Part shown: positions 44,339 to 55,428 of the stretch, in pieces | How positions within the stretch are numbered: the first letter of the stretch is position 1 | Layout: each line of letters starts with the position of its first letter | DNA from: Epichloe hybrida | Lineage: Eukaryota; Ascomycota; Sordariomycetes; Hypocreales; Clavicipitaceae | Assembly: GCA_019022495.1 (NCBI GenBank) | Contig: JAFEKR010000006.1 | Span: 62,001-126,000, forward strand | Direction of reading: 5' to 3' | DNA: 64,000 bases | Made by a program: the position numbers and the translations under genes | Notes under the pieces: generated by a model | The model's database searches: none | Seen by the model: the letters and a program-made list of their open reading frames with translations, nothing else | Told to the model about the DNA's origin: nothing

Positions 44339-44395
44339 AGGTTATGAGCCCGGCTCTATCACTATAGATTCCTTTTAGGTCACTTTATGTACAAT

Positions 44396-44635
44396 TACAG
44401 AAGACTTCCCTTCTATAAAAAAGAAAGGACCTGCGAGAAAGAAGCTTTTCCCTTTTATAAAAAGGAATTAATTATGGCTACAGAAGACTTCCCTTCTATA
44501 AAAAAGGAAGGATCCGCGAGATAGAAGTTTTTTCCCTTCTATAAAAAGGAATAAATTTTAAATACAGAAGACTTCCCTTCTATAAAAAAGGAAGGACCTG
44601 CGAGATAGAAGCTTTTCCCTTCTATAAAAAGGAAA
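44396..44635 (+). repeat. CopX2 leader tandem repeat (three units)
   Basis: Units start at 44396, 44479 and 44563 (83, 84 and 73 bp), each TACAGAAGACTTCCCTTC followed by an A-rich hairpin motif. The array ends at the gag start. It may act in RNA packaging or translation (inference). Confidence 0.88.
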
Positions 44636-47600
44636 ATAGATACCAAAGGAAAGGGAAAGGGACCTGTTATCCCTGACCCTAGTGCGTAAGAGGTTCTAAA
44701 TAACCAGCTAAAAGAGCAGGCTATTAAGCAACAAGCAACTATAGACTAGTTATTAGAGAAGCTAGAAAGCTTATCTATAACTGTAAATAGTCGTATAGAG
44801 GGTGTGGAATCTGATAAGCCCGCTAGTCAGCAGCAAGATCAGCAGCCTATTCAAGAAAATCAAGCTAAATCTAGCTCTGTACAAGCAACCTTTAATAATT
44901 CAATTATTAAGGAATTCAATAAAAGGGTTTATAGTTTTCTAGAGACTGCTAGGCTTAAAGGAGCCGAAAATTTCGAATAATGGAAACAAGCCCTAACTAT
45001 CCAATTTAGAGCTTTAGGCATGCCTAATTTTCTAGATAATCCGGAGAGTTCTAGGGCGCTAGGGGATCCAGATCAAGCTATTATCCTTATGTTACTAAGG
45101 GATAGTTATACAGAAGGACCCTAAGCCGCTATAACTTGGCAAAAATCACCTAAAGAAGCCTATAATTTACTTGTAAGGCAATATTCACATAGCGTTGAAA
45201 TCCAGAGGGGGTCCCTATATTTAGAATTTCATAACCTGAATTTTCAAGAGTTTAAGGGGACTCTAGAGTCCTTTAATGCAGTCTTTAATAATTTACTAGC
45301 TAGATTATCGATTTCAGGGGTCCTGATTGCTCCGATAGATCAGGTTAATCAATATCTTCAATCCCTAAAATCAACCTTCCCTCAGTGGGCTGAGAGGCAA
45401 CGATTTAGCATGCGTACGAATAGGGCTATAGGGGCTCCCCTAGATGCCCTAAATCTTCAATTCTTAATAGCAGACCTTCTAGCAGAACAGAGGGATAAAT
45501 CATTTACGGTATCCAAAGCCCTGAATTATAGGGCTAAAAACCTTGAAAAGGGTGCTAAAGAAAAAGAAAAGGCCCCTAAGGATTAGAAGAAGAAAGGAGG
45601 CTCTGAAGAAAATAAGGGCTCTTCTAATTCTAATTCTTCTTCTAATAAGAAGAAGAAAAAGAAGCAAAAAGGTCAAAAATCAGATAAAAAGGATAATAAA
45701 GAGACCTCTGGAGAGGGATCTTTTATGCTAGGAAATTACAACCTTTCTAACGGTGCTCTTAAACCGTACAAGAAGCCTAGCCTTTATAAGACTAGTTATA
45801 AGAGCTCTAGTGATAGCAGCTCTGATTCTAGCTCTAGTAAATCGGATAATGAAAATCAAGAAATTAAAACCTTGAATGGTTTTAATTATTACAGCAAAGA
45901 CATAAAAAAGGCCCTATTATATAATACAGGTTTGACTGTACATATTATTAATTCTAGGGAGGTCTTTAGGGATTATACCCCCTATAAAAAGGGGGAATCC
46001 GACCCTATTATAACTGGTGGTGGCCCTATTTACGCTAAGGGTCACGGTAGTGCTGTTTTTGAGGTCTTATATTAAAAGAATCCTAATAAATATAGGACCT
46101 TAGTGCTTAAAGATGCGCTATATTTTCCTTAGCTTAATGTTAATATAGTTAGTGGACTTACGCACTATATATCTAGTGGTTGCCTCATAAAAGACCTACT
46201 TTATCTTAAAGATAGGTCTTGTATTGCAACCTTAGATATAGAAAAACATGGTTTTTTCTTTCACGTTAAAAACCAATCTACGCTAAAGTTATCTAAAGGG
46301 CCTTGTAATAATTCGCATTATATCCGACCTTTTACCTACGCCGCTTTTAAGGGTCATAGCTATCCGATTAGCTACCCTATAGAGGTTCAAATTCCCTCTA
46401 AAAAGCGGGATTGGGCTTCTGATTTAGACGAAATCGACGAAAATGATGATGATATTGAAGAAATCGTACGGGATAATTTAGGGGAATTAGTCCCTTCTTC
46501 TTCGCCTATAGCCCTAGGTTAGGTCCCTTATAAATCTAAGGAAATAGATTTAGGGGTATTAGAGGGCCCTAGTGGAGGAAAAGGGTCCCTAATACCTCTC
46601 CAAGAGGCCTGTGGTTCTTAAGGGGCCCAGCAGGGGACTAGTGAAGAGGGCCCTAGTCTAGATCCTAATTCAGACCCTAAGGATCTTCAATATCAACGGT
46701 TATTAGAACTAGCTGGCCTATGGCATGTACGATTAGGGCACCTAGGTCTTCCTTTGCTAAAGAAAACTAGCCTTATAACTAAAGGAATCCCTGATTTTTC
46801 TAAAATTAAGGATAAGGATTTTAGATGTATTACTTGTGATCAATCTAAGGCAATTAGAAGACCCAGGAAATTAGCTATCCCTGACCCCCCAAGAGCTCTA
46901 GATCGAATAGAGGGGGATACGCTAAAAATCAGCCCTACGCCGTACAATAAGCAGTCAATTTGCTTATTTCTAGTTGATCGAAAGACTAGATATAAGTGGG
47001 TTATCTTATTACCTAATAAGGAAGGCCCAACTGTTTATAAGGCTATCAAAGGCTTCTTCAGAGGGCTTAAAAATCAACTAGGTTAATATCCTAGGCACCT
47101 TCACTTCGATGGGGGCCAGGAAATCGATTCTAGTTGTCAAGCTTGGTTAAATTCTAAAGGGATTAAATTTATAACTTCTAGTCCCTATATCCATGAGCAA
47201 AATGGATTAGCAGAACGTTTAATTTGTACTATTCTAGATCGATTAAGGGCTACTATCCAGTGGGCAAAATTACCGTTATTTTTATGGTGTTTTGTATTAC
47301 CTGTAGTTGTTAACCTAGTTAATATAACTGCTAATACCACTAAGGATGAAAGCCCTGAACAGCTGCTATCTAGGGAGCTAAATCAGCCTTATACAACTAA
47401 TATTAGCAGTATTAAAGCTATAGGATCTTACTATGAGATTCTAATCCCCCTAGAAAAACGACCTAAAGCCTAGAAGTTAGCAGCTAGGACTATCCCTAGA
47501 AGGCTTTTAGCTACACTAGGTCCTAACACCTACCTAGTGTACATCCCCTCTAAAAGGCTAGTTACAAAGACTAGCTTTATTAAGATTATAGAACCTATAG

Positions 47601-49602
47601 GCCCTGTTTCTAAAGGCTTACCTAGGATTTCTATAGGGGATAACCCTTTAGAGGGGGAAAATGATTTAGATCAACAACATCTAGATCAAGGTTCAAAGGA
47701 TTACCCTATAGACAACATAGGTATCCCTATAGGTTAAGAAAAACCACCTACAGGCCCCAAAGAACCCCCTAAAGGCTTAATTCCAGCGGATCCCATACAG
47801 GCGTAGCCTATAACTTAACTAGGAAATCAGATTTCGACTTCGGACCTCGATTTTAACAAAATTATCGATTTCGACCCTAATATTGACCCTATGGATGTTA
47901 ATATTAGTTCCCCTTCTTCTCTAGATTTCATAAAAGAAATCTGCTTTAAGGTACAGGAGAAGCTAAAGGAAAAGAATCCTATTAGCCCCGAGCCTAAGAC
48001 CTGGAAGCAGGCTATATCTAGCCCTGAAAGGGATAAATGGATAGAAGCCACGTATAAGGAATACGAACAGCTTCTAAAGGCTGGTACTTTTAAATTTATA
48101 GGGAAAGATCAAATCCCTAAGGGCCGAAAAGTACTAAAGAATAGGCTTGTTTATAAGCTTAAAAAGGATAAAGAAAATAATCCTTTAAAATATAAGGCTC
48201 GACTCATTGCTAAGGGATTCATGTAAATCAAAGGCCTAGATTACCTAGAGACCTTCGCTGCCACAAGCATTCCCCCTAGCTGGAGGATTTTACTAGCCCT
48301 AGCGGCTTGGAATAACTAGGAAATCGAACAAATCGATTTTATAGGAGCTTTTCTTAATAGTAAGCTACAATAACAGATTTACATAGTTATTCTAGAAGGG
48401 TTTATTGAATTCCTTAAGGTAAATCCTAAACTAGCTAAATTAGCTAGAAGTTTTGGCTGGAAACCTTCTAAAGATTAAGTAATTTTATTACAGAAGTCTT
48501 TATATGGCCTAAAACAAAGCTCAAGGGAATGGCAACAAGCGCTAATATTAGTGCTTAAATCCCTAGGATTTAACCCTTTAATATCTGACCTAGCTATCTT
48601 CTTCAATCCTTTAACCAAACCTTCGTCATTACGTACGTTAATGACTGTCTTCTAATTAGACCGGATTTATCTTATATCTAAAGGCTTAAAAAGGATCTTT
48701 ATAAAGTCTATCTAATAGAAGATAGAGGGCTTACTAAATTCTTCTTAGGGGTTCAAATCGTACGAGATAGGCCTAATAGAATACTAAAAATTCATTAATC
48801 TCAGTATATATTAGAAGCCTTAAAACAATTTAATATGCTAGATAGTAAGCCTATTAGTATACCTCTTCAGCTAGGCGTTTTAGCTACGCAGATAACTAAG
48901 CTTTTAATAGCTAGCGAAATCAAGCTTTATCAGTGCATTATAGGGACTATAATGTACCTAATGTTGCTTACAAGGCCTAATACAGCTTTTACGCTACAGT
49001 GGTTATTTACTGCACTAGCTAGCCCTTATATAGAACACCTAAAAGCAGCTAAAAATTTTCTAAGGTATCTATTAGGGACTAGATTCCTTGCTATTATCTA
49101 TAGGGGAGACCCTAAAGGTTTAGTTAGCAAAAGCCTAATAGGTTATTGCGATAGTGATTTTATAGGGGATAAAAAGACCTCAAAATCAACCTATACTTAT
49201 CTATTCAAGCTAGCTGGCGGACCTATTAGCTAGAAATCAAAGAAAGCTAGTACAATAGCTCTATTAACACTAGAAGCTAAAGCTAATGCTATCTGCGAGA
49301 CCTTCCGGGAGCTTCAGTAGCTTCAGGGCTTATTTAAGAAGCTAAAAACCCCTATTTCTCCCCCTATCCAGATATATTACAATAATTAAGGCGCTATAAC
49401 TACTACTTATAACCCTGCTTTACATAGTTATATAAAGCATATATTACTAAAGTTTAACTATATTAGGTAATAGGTTTTAGAGGGTTTAGCTAAGATTAAA
49501 TATCTAGATACGAAGTCAATGCCTGCAGATAGTCTTATGAAACCTCTTTCTAGACCTCTTTATTAGGCTTTTATTAAGCTTTTAGGGCTTAATAATTATT
49601 AA
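44636..49602 (+). pseudogene. CopX2 gag-pol polyprotein, about 1656 codons, inactivated
   Basis: A single frame from 44636 (ATA, former ATG: ATAGATACC) to TAA 49600-49602. Gag: coiled Gln-rich N-terminus, KQALTIQFRALGMPNFLD, QYSHSVEIQRGSLYLEF, Lys/Ser-rich tail (45540-45850). Protease: LLYNTGLTVHI near 45910-45945, Asp to Asn. Zinc region: VRLGHLG (46727-46747) and FRCITCDQSKAIRRP. Integrase core: LFLVDRKTRYKW, LHFDGGQE near 47100 (Asp), SPYIHEQNGLAERL near 47180-47220 (Glu). RT: KNRLVYKLKKDK, SLYGLKQSSREW, then YVNDCLLI near 48630-48655 (YVDD lost). RNase H: LIGYCDSDFIGDKK, SKKASTIALLTLEAKA. One base is missing near 48610-48630, shifting the frame; other breaks are stops at former Trp/Gln codons. 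Confidence 0.95.
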
Positions 49603-49802
49603 ACCAACAACTAATTCCCTTCAATAGGGAACTAAAAAACAACGTCAAAAAGGGAGCTATATGTAACAATAGCTAGGAATTCAAAAAAGGGGGTCTTTTA
49701 TTTTTTTCCTGTTTTTCCCTTTTACCTGTTATTATCAAAAGTTGTTGTTTTTCCCTATAGTCTCTTTGTACACTTCTAATTGCTTTAAATGTAATTCTTT
49801 TG

Positions 49803-49811
49803 TAGAGGGGG
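49803..49811 (+). other. CopX2 polypurine tract
   Basis: TAGAGGGGG immediately before the 3' LTR. The 200 bp before it (49603-49802) is non-coding, T-rich leader to the tract. Confidence 0.7.
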
Positions 49812-50642
49812 TGTTAAAAATAAGACCTATTTTTAGCCCTTTTCTAGTTAAAGAACCTTCTTATTACTAGCTTGCTTTGCAAGTCTGACAGCTGCACTGC
49901 AGCTGTCAACGGTCGCAAGGGCAGCTGTCAATAACTGCGTCGCAGCTGTTAACAGCTGCGACCGACCGTGTGGATAACTAATTAGTCAATTACGTTATGG
50001 CTGCAAGTGTGGCCATAACCACGCCACTAGTAATTAGGTAAGCTAGGGTAACGTAAGCTAGGGTGACGTAAGCAGGTTACCCTATACATAACTTACCCTA
50101 TAGCTATCTTTAACAATGATTTTCTCTTTATCTAGAGGTTATACAAAAGTTTCACATATAGCAAATTAAAGCTTAAAGATAGGGCTTTCTTTTTATACAA
50201 GGTTATTTTTTAGACCAAAAGTTAGTGCATACAGGTTACTAGCAAGTATAGTAGTGAGTCGATTTTTTAGTTTTTGCATATAAATGAATTTTGCGGAAAA
50301 TCAAAAGTGGCTTGTAAGACCCCGTTAGCGGCCCGGATCCACCAATACAGTTAGTAGGTCTATGAGAGGAAGAAGATCTTTTCAACTAGCTAGATAGCTA
50401 GTCCTCTTAACTAATAACAGCCGCATTACCCGTACAATGTATCTAAAATCAATTCTATTGCTCTATAAGATATTATAAAAGTAATCTAAATTAAATTCTA
50501 TTAGTTAATAACTGCCATAACCTTCCGTTGCGTTACGTTAATTGATTTAACGTTACGGCCCTATCGGTCCCTGACCGTAGAGCTTGCACTTGTATAGCTG
50601 TTGCCAGCTGGCAGCTGGTAACTAGCTCCCTACATTTCAATA
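49812..50642 (+). repeat. CopX2 3' LTR
   Basis: 831 bp, the partner of 43252-44082, with the same palindromes at 49887-49907 and 49939-49962. It ends CATTTCAATA before aaccc. Confidence 0.95.
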
Positions 50643-50647
50643 AACCC

Positions 50648-51020
50648 TAAGGACCCTAGATAAGTACACCGGACTACACAAGGCAACATACGCTATAATC
50701 GCCCAAATTAGAACAGGTAAGATCAGACTAAACGCCACTCTATATAAATAAGACGTAGTGGAATCACCTAACTACAACCTATACGACTTTAGCAAACAAC
50801 AAACCCCTAACTACGTGCTACTATAGTACCCTAGGCTTAAGGAAGAAAGGGAAGCTATATAGAAGAATATTAGAACTAAGGTAATAAGCCTAAAAGAGCT
50901 CCTAGGAGACCCGGATATAGCAGTTAACGCAGCCTAAATGATTCTCTAAGTAAACATCCTAAAATAATTCCGCTAGGCAGATAAAGATAATATCGCCACC
51001 GCTAATAGTAAATAACTAGA
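50648..51020 (+). pseudogene. LINE ORF2, C-terminal part
   Basis: Continues the LINE frame after CopX2: LDKYTGLHKATYAIIAQIRT, GKIRLNATLYK, then QTPNYVLL-YPRLKEER. This is the Tad1-type end where a zinc knuckle (C.C....H...CP) stands; its Cys positions are Tyr or stop here. Then follow GDPDIAVNAA and Lys/Glu-rich text. It supports the Tad1 assignment because this region follows RNase H directly. Confidence 0.8.
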
Positions 51021-51688
51021 AAGGCAGCGGGCTAGGTAAGAGGCCCTTAAGATAAAAGCTAAAGAAGCTAAGGAGAGGGATAAGGCGCTAAGAATAGGCA
51101 TAAAGCTAGGCTAGCTTGTATTAGTTAGGAGTTAATTAATTACTAACCCTTAGGCGTAAGACATAAAGCAACATCCACATCCTAAATCATTAACAGGACC
51201 ATAACCTGTTATTATAATAATTTTACTATAACCCCCTTTTTAAAAACCCCCTATAGGAATATAGATAGGATGGAAGAAAGGACTAAAAGCTATATATAGC
51301 ACTAAGCTAAGGAGGGAGCTATAAGAGAAACTAAGAGAGAGGCTAGAACAAAGAGAAGCTAAGAGAGAAGCTAAAAAGAGAGAACTAGTAGACTATAGGC
51401 GTACCATAATGGGGACTCCGGAGAGCAACTAGAGGGCACTAGGGATAAGAGGGCACTAGGGAGCTTAATAGAGCATAAGCTTAAGTAAAATAAAGCTCTC
51501 TAGAATCCCCTTACAGAGGGAGGCCGAAGAACATTGTAATTTACTATATACTATAAGGGGGGGAAAGAACAAGGACTAGAGTAGGATACTAGGTCTTGTA
51601 GCTACTACTCCACTAGAAATTCTCTAGTGGCGCCACGTAACCCTTTGGGTTTCTAGCTAGCGTAATGAATACAACCAACCAACCAACC
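51021..51688 (+). other. LINE 3' region and (AACC)n tail
   Basis: Charged remnant text (Glu/Lys/Arg rich, to about 51400) with no recognised domain, then a 3' untranslated part. It ends with four AACC units at 51673-51688 rather than poly(A). Confidence 0.7.
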
Positions 51689-51707
51689 ATTGTATTGCAA
51701 TGCTCTG

Positions 51708-52942
51708 ATTAAGCTTATAAGTCTATGTGAATTAGGCGCTTATAATATTAATCTTAGCGTAACTATTAAGATTTACTACTATTTTAATATCTTTATGCTT
51801 ATAAATAGTAACTAGTATATAGAATTAGCGTCCTATTAGTACCCTAGTATTTAAGGCAGAGGTAAGGGCTTTTACTTCTACCTCTAGGAGTTTTCCTAGC
51901 TCTTTTACTAGTCTTTCCTTAGCTTATTATAATTATAAATAAGGTGCTTTATACTACTATAATTAAAGCACTATTTTCTTCCTTATAGTCTATTATTATT
52001 TAGATAGGTAGCTAGGGTCTTTTCCTTATCCTTATCCTTATCTCTTTAGTCCTTATTTAGCTAATACCCTTATAGGGAGTTATGTCTTTAGTGTTAAGCT
52101 ACCTTATATAGCCCCTTCTTTTCTAAATTATTTAGCTTTTACTTATTCTTTAATATTACCTCCTAGAATCACTAGGTAAGTTATATAATATCTTCTTATG
52201 TTAGACTAGTAATATCTGTGTATAAGTTAATATAATCTTATAAGTTAGGAAGTAATTTTATAAAGAATATAAGAGTATAGGTCTTTTCTAGAGTGTATTC
52301 TAGGTGTTTCTTTAGTAAATCTAAGTAAATACTAAACTTAATAGGACTCTAGCCCTCCTTTTGCTTTATGTTTTCTAGCTATATAGCTATTTGTGTATTA
52401 TAACTTATAAAGTCTTTAAGTAGCGTAAGGGTCTAGTCTTAGAACTTGTCCTAGTTATCCTTAGGATAATCCTAACTATTAGCTAGTTATTCTTTAATGT
52501 ATTAGTCCTATCTAGCCTAATAGTTTATATGCATATAGTTAAGTGTAAAGAGAATCTTTTAGTTATCCTAGTAATACTTTTTCTTTACTCTCTTAAAGGT
52601 ATAGTTAAGGTTATTAAGCTATATCTTATACTTCTATAGGTTTATAAGGTATTAGAGTTTTATAATATTTTAAATCTTAACTTCTTAGCTACTAAGGCTT
52701 AAGAATAAGCTATTCTTTTAGCCCTTTTTTACTAGTTCTTTATAAGATTATATTAAGTTAGTAAGCTTCTTTTCTTAATCCTATAGTTCCTTAAGTTACT
52801 TAAGCTAGGTAATTTACTCTCTAACTACTACCTTTTCTACCCCTATAGTAAAGGGTATAGCTTTAGATAGGGTTATAAAATATTATATATCCCTAGCTAT
52901 AGTGTTACTATTATCTAGCTAATCCTAAGTAATATATAGTAT
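51708..52942 (-). pseudogene. GypC gag and protease remnant
   Basis: The right-hand continuation of GypC beyond hAT2, aligned by eye with GypA 5000-6257. The start codon is ATA at 52942. The gag text of GypA (NWDKF, LTLLKDS, SLTREDII-like) is recognisable at the same offsets but with more stops. It is truncated by hAT2 at 51708, in the protease part. Confidence 0.82.
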
Positions 52943-53012
52943 AGTTCTAGTGGATTATGTTATTCTCCCCCTTATATTACTCTTAGGTAGCTAGTAGGAG
53001 AAGCTTTAGAAT

Positions 53013-53203
53013 TATAAGAATAAAGGGATAGCTAGGTAAGAGATATAGGGGTATTTATATATTAACTAAAGCTTGCTAGGTCTAAGTGTATTATATGTGC
53101 GAGTTACTAACTTATAGCTAGTGGCTTGCTAGTGTTATGTGGACCTAGCCCTATAGCGTGGTGCGCTAGCGGGGTGCACCCGTGTTGTGAGTGGGGCCTC
53201 ACA
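53013..53203 (-). repeat. GypC 5' LTR
   Basis: About 191 bp; minus-strand start TGTGAGGCCCC next to ttccc. The outer CG-rich 60 bp is well preserved, as in GypA and GypB. Confidence 0.92.
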
Positions 53204-53414
53204 TTCCCTCCTTTTCCTAATTCTTTAATAAGATTAATTCCTTTAAAGTAAAATTCTTTAAAGAAGTTTATCTCTTTATAAGAATATTACCTCTAGTATT
53301 AAAAGTGCTTTCTATAGCACTAGAGGTAGTAGGAATAGCAAGGTATTTCCTAGTAATAATACTTAAAATAAGGAAAGATTTAGTATTATCTTCCTACTAT
53401 TTAAAGATATCCTC

Positions 53415-53471
53415 CTATAATAATTTTAATATATTAATAAGATTATTAACATAAGAAAGGGATTTACTTAC
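53415..53471 (-). other. hAT1 transposase intron
   Basis: 57 nt on the minus strand: GTAAGTAAATCCC... ATTATTATAG, located just upstream of the dimerisation domain. Confidence 0.6.
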
Positions 53472-54373
53472 CTTATCTTCTTAAATATCTAGCTTAGTAT
53501 AAGTAGAAATCTCATTTTTTCTATTCTTTTAAATAGATTTTTCCCTCTTATTAGGAAATAAACCTTTATAAAGATTAGTTTTAAGCTTAGGCCTAGGATT
53601 TTTAAAAGTCCTAGGTTAACTAGGCCTTGCAAGATTAACTATAAATTAGGTATTTACGTGTTAATCTTGCTTGCTAATATTACTATTAGCTTAGTTCTCT
53701 TTATAAAAAGGTAAAATCCTAATAATATTATATATTAGTATATTAAAACTATATATAACTTATAAGAAAGGGTTATTACACTTATAAATTATAGTCCTTT
53801 TTAAGGTTTTTAATTAACCTTTATAAGGTTTAATCTTCTAAATTTAGCTTTTCCTTTATAGTAAAAAGGTTAAGCCGAGGGTCTAATAATATAGTATATA
53901 GATAAGGCTGATATAAGAAGTAATTATTTCCTATATCTTTAGGAAAATAATTAGCTAGCTTATTTAAGCTAATATCTATAGATGCTATAAAGGCCTTGCC
54001 TTAAGGGCTATAAGTTTCCTATTATAAGTTAGTATATAAAGGATATAATTTAATATAAGAAGTAATATAAATACCTAGCAAATATAAGCCTTTTAGTCCT
54101 CTTTTATATCATTAAGATATTTATATATCCTAATAATAAAAAGTGAGACTAAACCTAAAGTATTATACTTCTAGCTTTAAAGTATAATAGTAGGTTTATA
54201 AAAGACCTCTAATATGCTACTTAAGGTAGCTAAATTAGCCTATTCTTACATTATTAGAATAGCATCCTTAAGAGCTGTAATATTAGACTCCCTATTAAGA
54301 AAAATAATAGCTTCTTTAAGCTCTAAAGAAGTATTAATTATCTTATAGGTTAAATTCCACCTAGTTTTATTAG

Positions 54374-54425
54374 CTATAGATATAATTAGTATTATATAAA
54401 ATAATATATATTAAAGATAACTTAC
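54374..54425 (-). other. hAT1 transposase intron before TRWN
   Basis: 52 nt: GTAAGTTATC, ACTAAT branch-like motif, acceptor TCTATAG; the next exon starts with ANKTRWN. Confidence 0.65.
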
Positions 54426-54566
54426 CTAAAGGAATTCTTATAATATTACAATTCTTAGCAATATAGCCTTTATTTTTTACCTTATATAAAGATTTTAACT
54501 AAGTCTTATATAATCCTTAGTTATTCTTAATAATAATAGTAACCCTTTTAATTTTACTAAGGATTC

Positions 54567-54617
54567 CTATAGAAATATTAGTAATAATACTAATAATAAC
54601 TATAATAAATTACTTAC
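54567..54617 (-). other. hAT1 transposase intron
   Basis: 51 nt: GTAAGTAATTT, TTACTAAT, acceptor TTCTATAG. Confidence 0.6.
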
Positions 54618-55065
54618 CATTTACTAAGGATTTAAATTCCTTATAATCTTATCTCTCCTTAATAAAAGAGATATCTTCCGTAAAATAGTGTAAAAATTCA
54701 CTATTCTTAAAAGCTTCTAAATCCTCTTTAGAAGAAGTTAATTTAATAAAGCTTATTATAATATCCTTTATAATAATATTTAAAACATATACTACATATT
54801 AAATATTATAAGGTTCTTCTATAATAATACTTTTATAGTTCTTATTAATATAAGAAAACATAAAAGTATTATTATTAGACCTATTATCTCTAGTAAAACT
54901 AGTATTATTCTATTATTAAAAGGTTATATAATATATTAAAAGACTAAAGATAATAGCTAACATACCTTAAGATTATCTTTAGCTTAAGCTAATATTCTTA
55001 AATTATTTTATTAAAGGATTTATAAATATAGGCTCTAGTGTAAGAATTTAATAAATATTCAAATC

Positions 55066-55104
55066 CTATAATATAAGATAATTAGTATAATAATTATAAC
55101 TTAC
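55066..55104 (-). other. hAT1 transposase intron (alternative donor at 55139)
   Basis: 39 nt with GTAAGT, TACTAAT and TTATAG. A second GTAAGT lies 35 nt upstream (55139), so a 74-nt intron is equally possible. Confidence 0.45.
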
Positions 55105-55369
55105 CTTATATTTATAATAGAATAATAGGATTTACTTACCTAAAAGCTTATATTTAAGTTTAAAGTTTGGGTCTAGCTAACTAGCTATAATACCTAAATA
55201 GGACTTAGAATTAATTAAAGTCTAGATATCTAACTAAATAGATATAGATCCTTAATTTTAAAGATTATATTAAATCTTCTAGATAATTTACTACTTAGAA
55301 ATATTATATATAGTATAAATTCTATGTGTAATAATTCTATAATTTAGCAAAGAAGCTAAATTATTATTC

Positions 55370-55428
55370 CTAAGTTTAAGTTAGCTTACATATATAAAAA
55401 ATAGTATAAAAAAGAATACATTACTTAC
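55370..55428 (-). other. hAT1 transposase intron
   Basis: 59 nt: GTAAGTAATG, branch GCTAAC, acceptor AACTTAG. Confidence 0.5.

Larger units (their letters stand above)
43252..50642 (+). mobile_element. CopX2: full-length Ty1/Copia, 7391 bp, inserted in the LINE
   Basis: Two 831-bp LTRs with TGTTA starts, duplicated aaccc, primer-binding site, SINE insertion, tandem leader, a single gag-pol frame and a polypurine tract. LTR differences seen by eye are almost all G/A or C/T, as expected from RIP. It is the best preserved autonomous element of the window, yet it has about twenty stops, one frameshift and a mutated RT catalytic site, so it is inactive. Confidence 0.96.
37467..51688 (+). mobile_element. 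Tad1-like LINE, 6.8 kb, inserted in hAT2 and split by CopX2
   Basis: A 13-bp target duplication attgtattgcaat flanks it (37454-37466 and 51689-51701). Own sequence is 37467-43251 and 50648-51688, about 6.83 kb, a full-length size for Tad1 elements. It encodes ORF1 with zinc knuckles, then ORF2 with AP-type endonuclease, RT, RNase H and a C-terminal zinc-knuckle region. The 3' end is a short (AACC)n tail rather than poly(A). G-to-A changes that turn TGG into TAG dominate on this strand. Confidence 0.92.
35764..51707. mobile_element. hAT2: 1.7-kb non-autonomous hAT, split by the LINE
   Basis: Ten-base perfect terminal inverted repeats CAGAGCATTG (35764-35773) and CAATGCTCTG (51698-51707), flanked by the 8-bp duplication attaagct (35756-35763 and 51708-51715). 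Own sequence is 35764-37466 plus 51702-51707, about 1709 bp after removing the LINE and its duplication. It has no transposase. Its right 400 bp (37070-37466) is the reverse complement of the hAT1 left end, so it is an internally deleted relative mobilisable by a hAT1-type transposase (inference). Confidence 0.9.
30690..53203 (-). mobile_element. GypC: Gypsy chromovirus inserted in hAT1, itself split by hAT2
   Basis: ttccc is duplicated at 30685-30689 and 53204-53208. Without hAT2 and its duplication the element is about 6.56 kb, against 6.60 kb for GypB. Left part 30690-35763: 3' LTR, antisense gene region, chromodomain, integrase, RNase H, RT, start of protease. Right part 51708-53203: protease, gag, 5' LTR. 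It is mutated, but less than GypB. Confidence 0.95.

Noticed and set aside
45543..45731. Lys/Arg-rich plus frame
   Set aside because: Alternative frame of the Lys-rich end of CopX2 gag; the true frame runs through 44636-49602.
47827..48051. Minus-strand frame
   Set aside because: Shadow of the CopX2 RT region on the plus strand.
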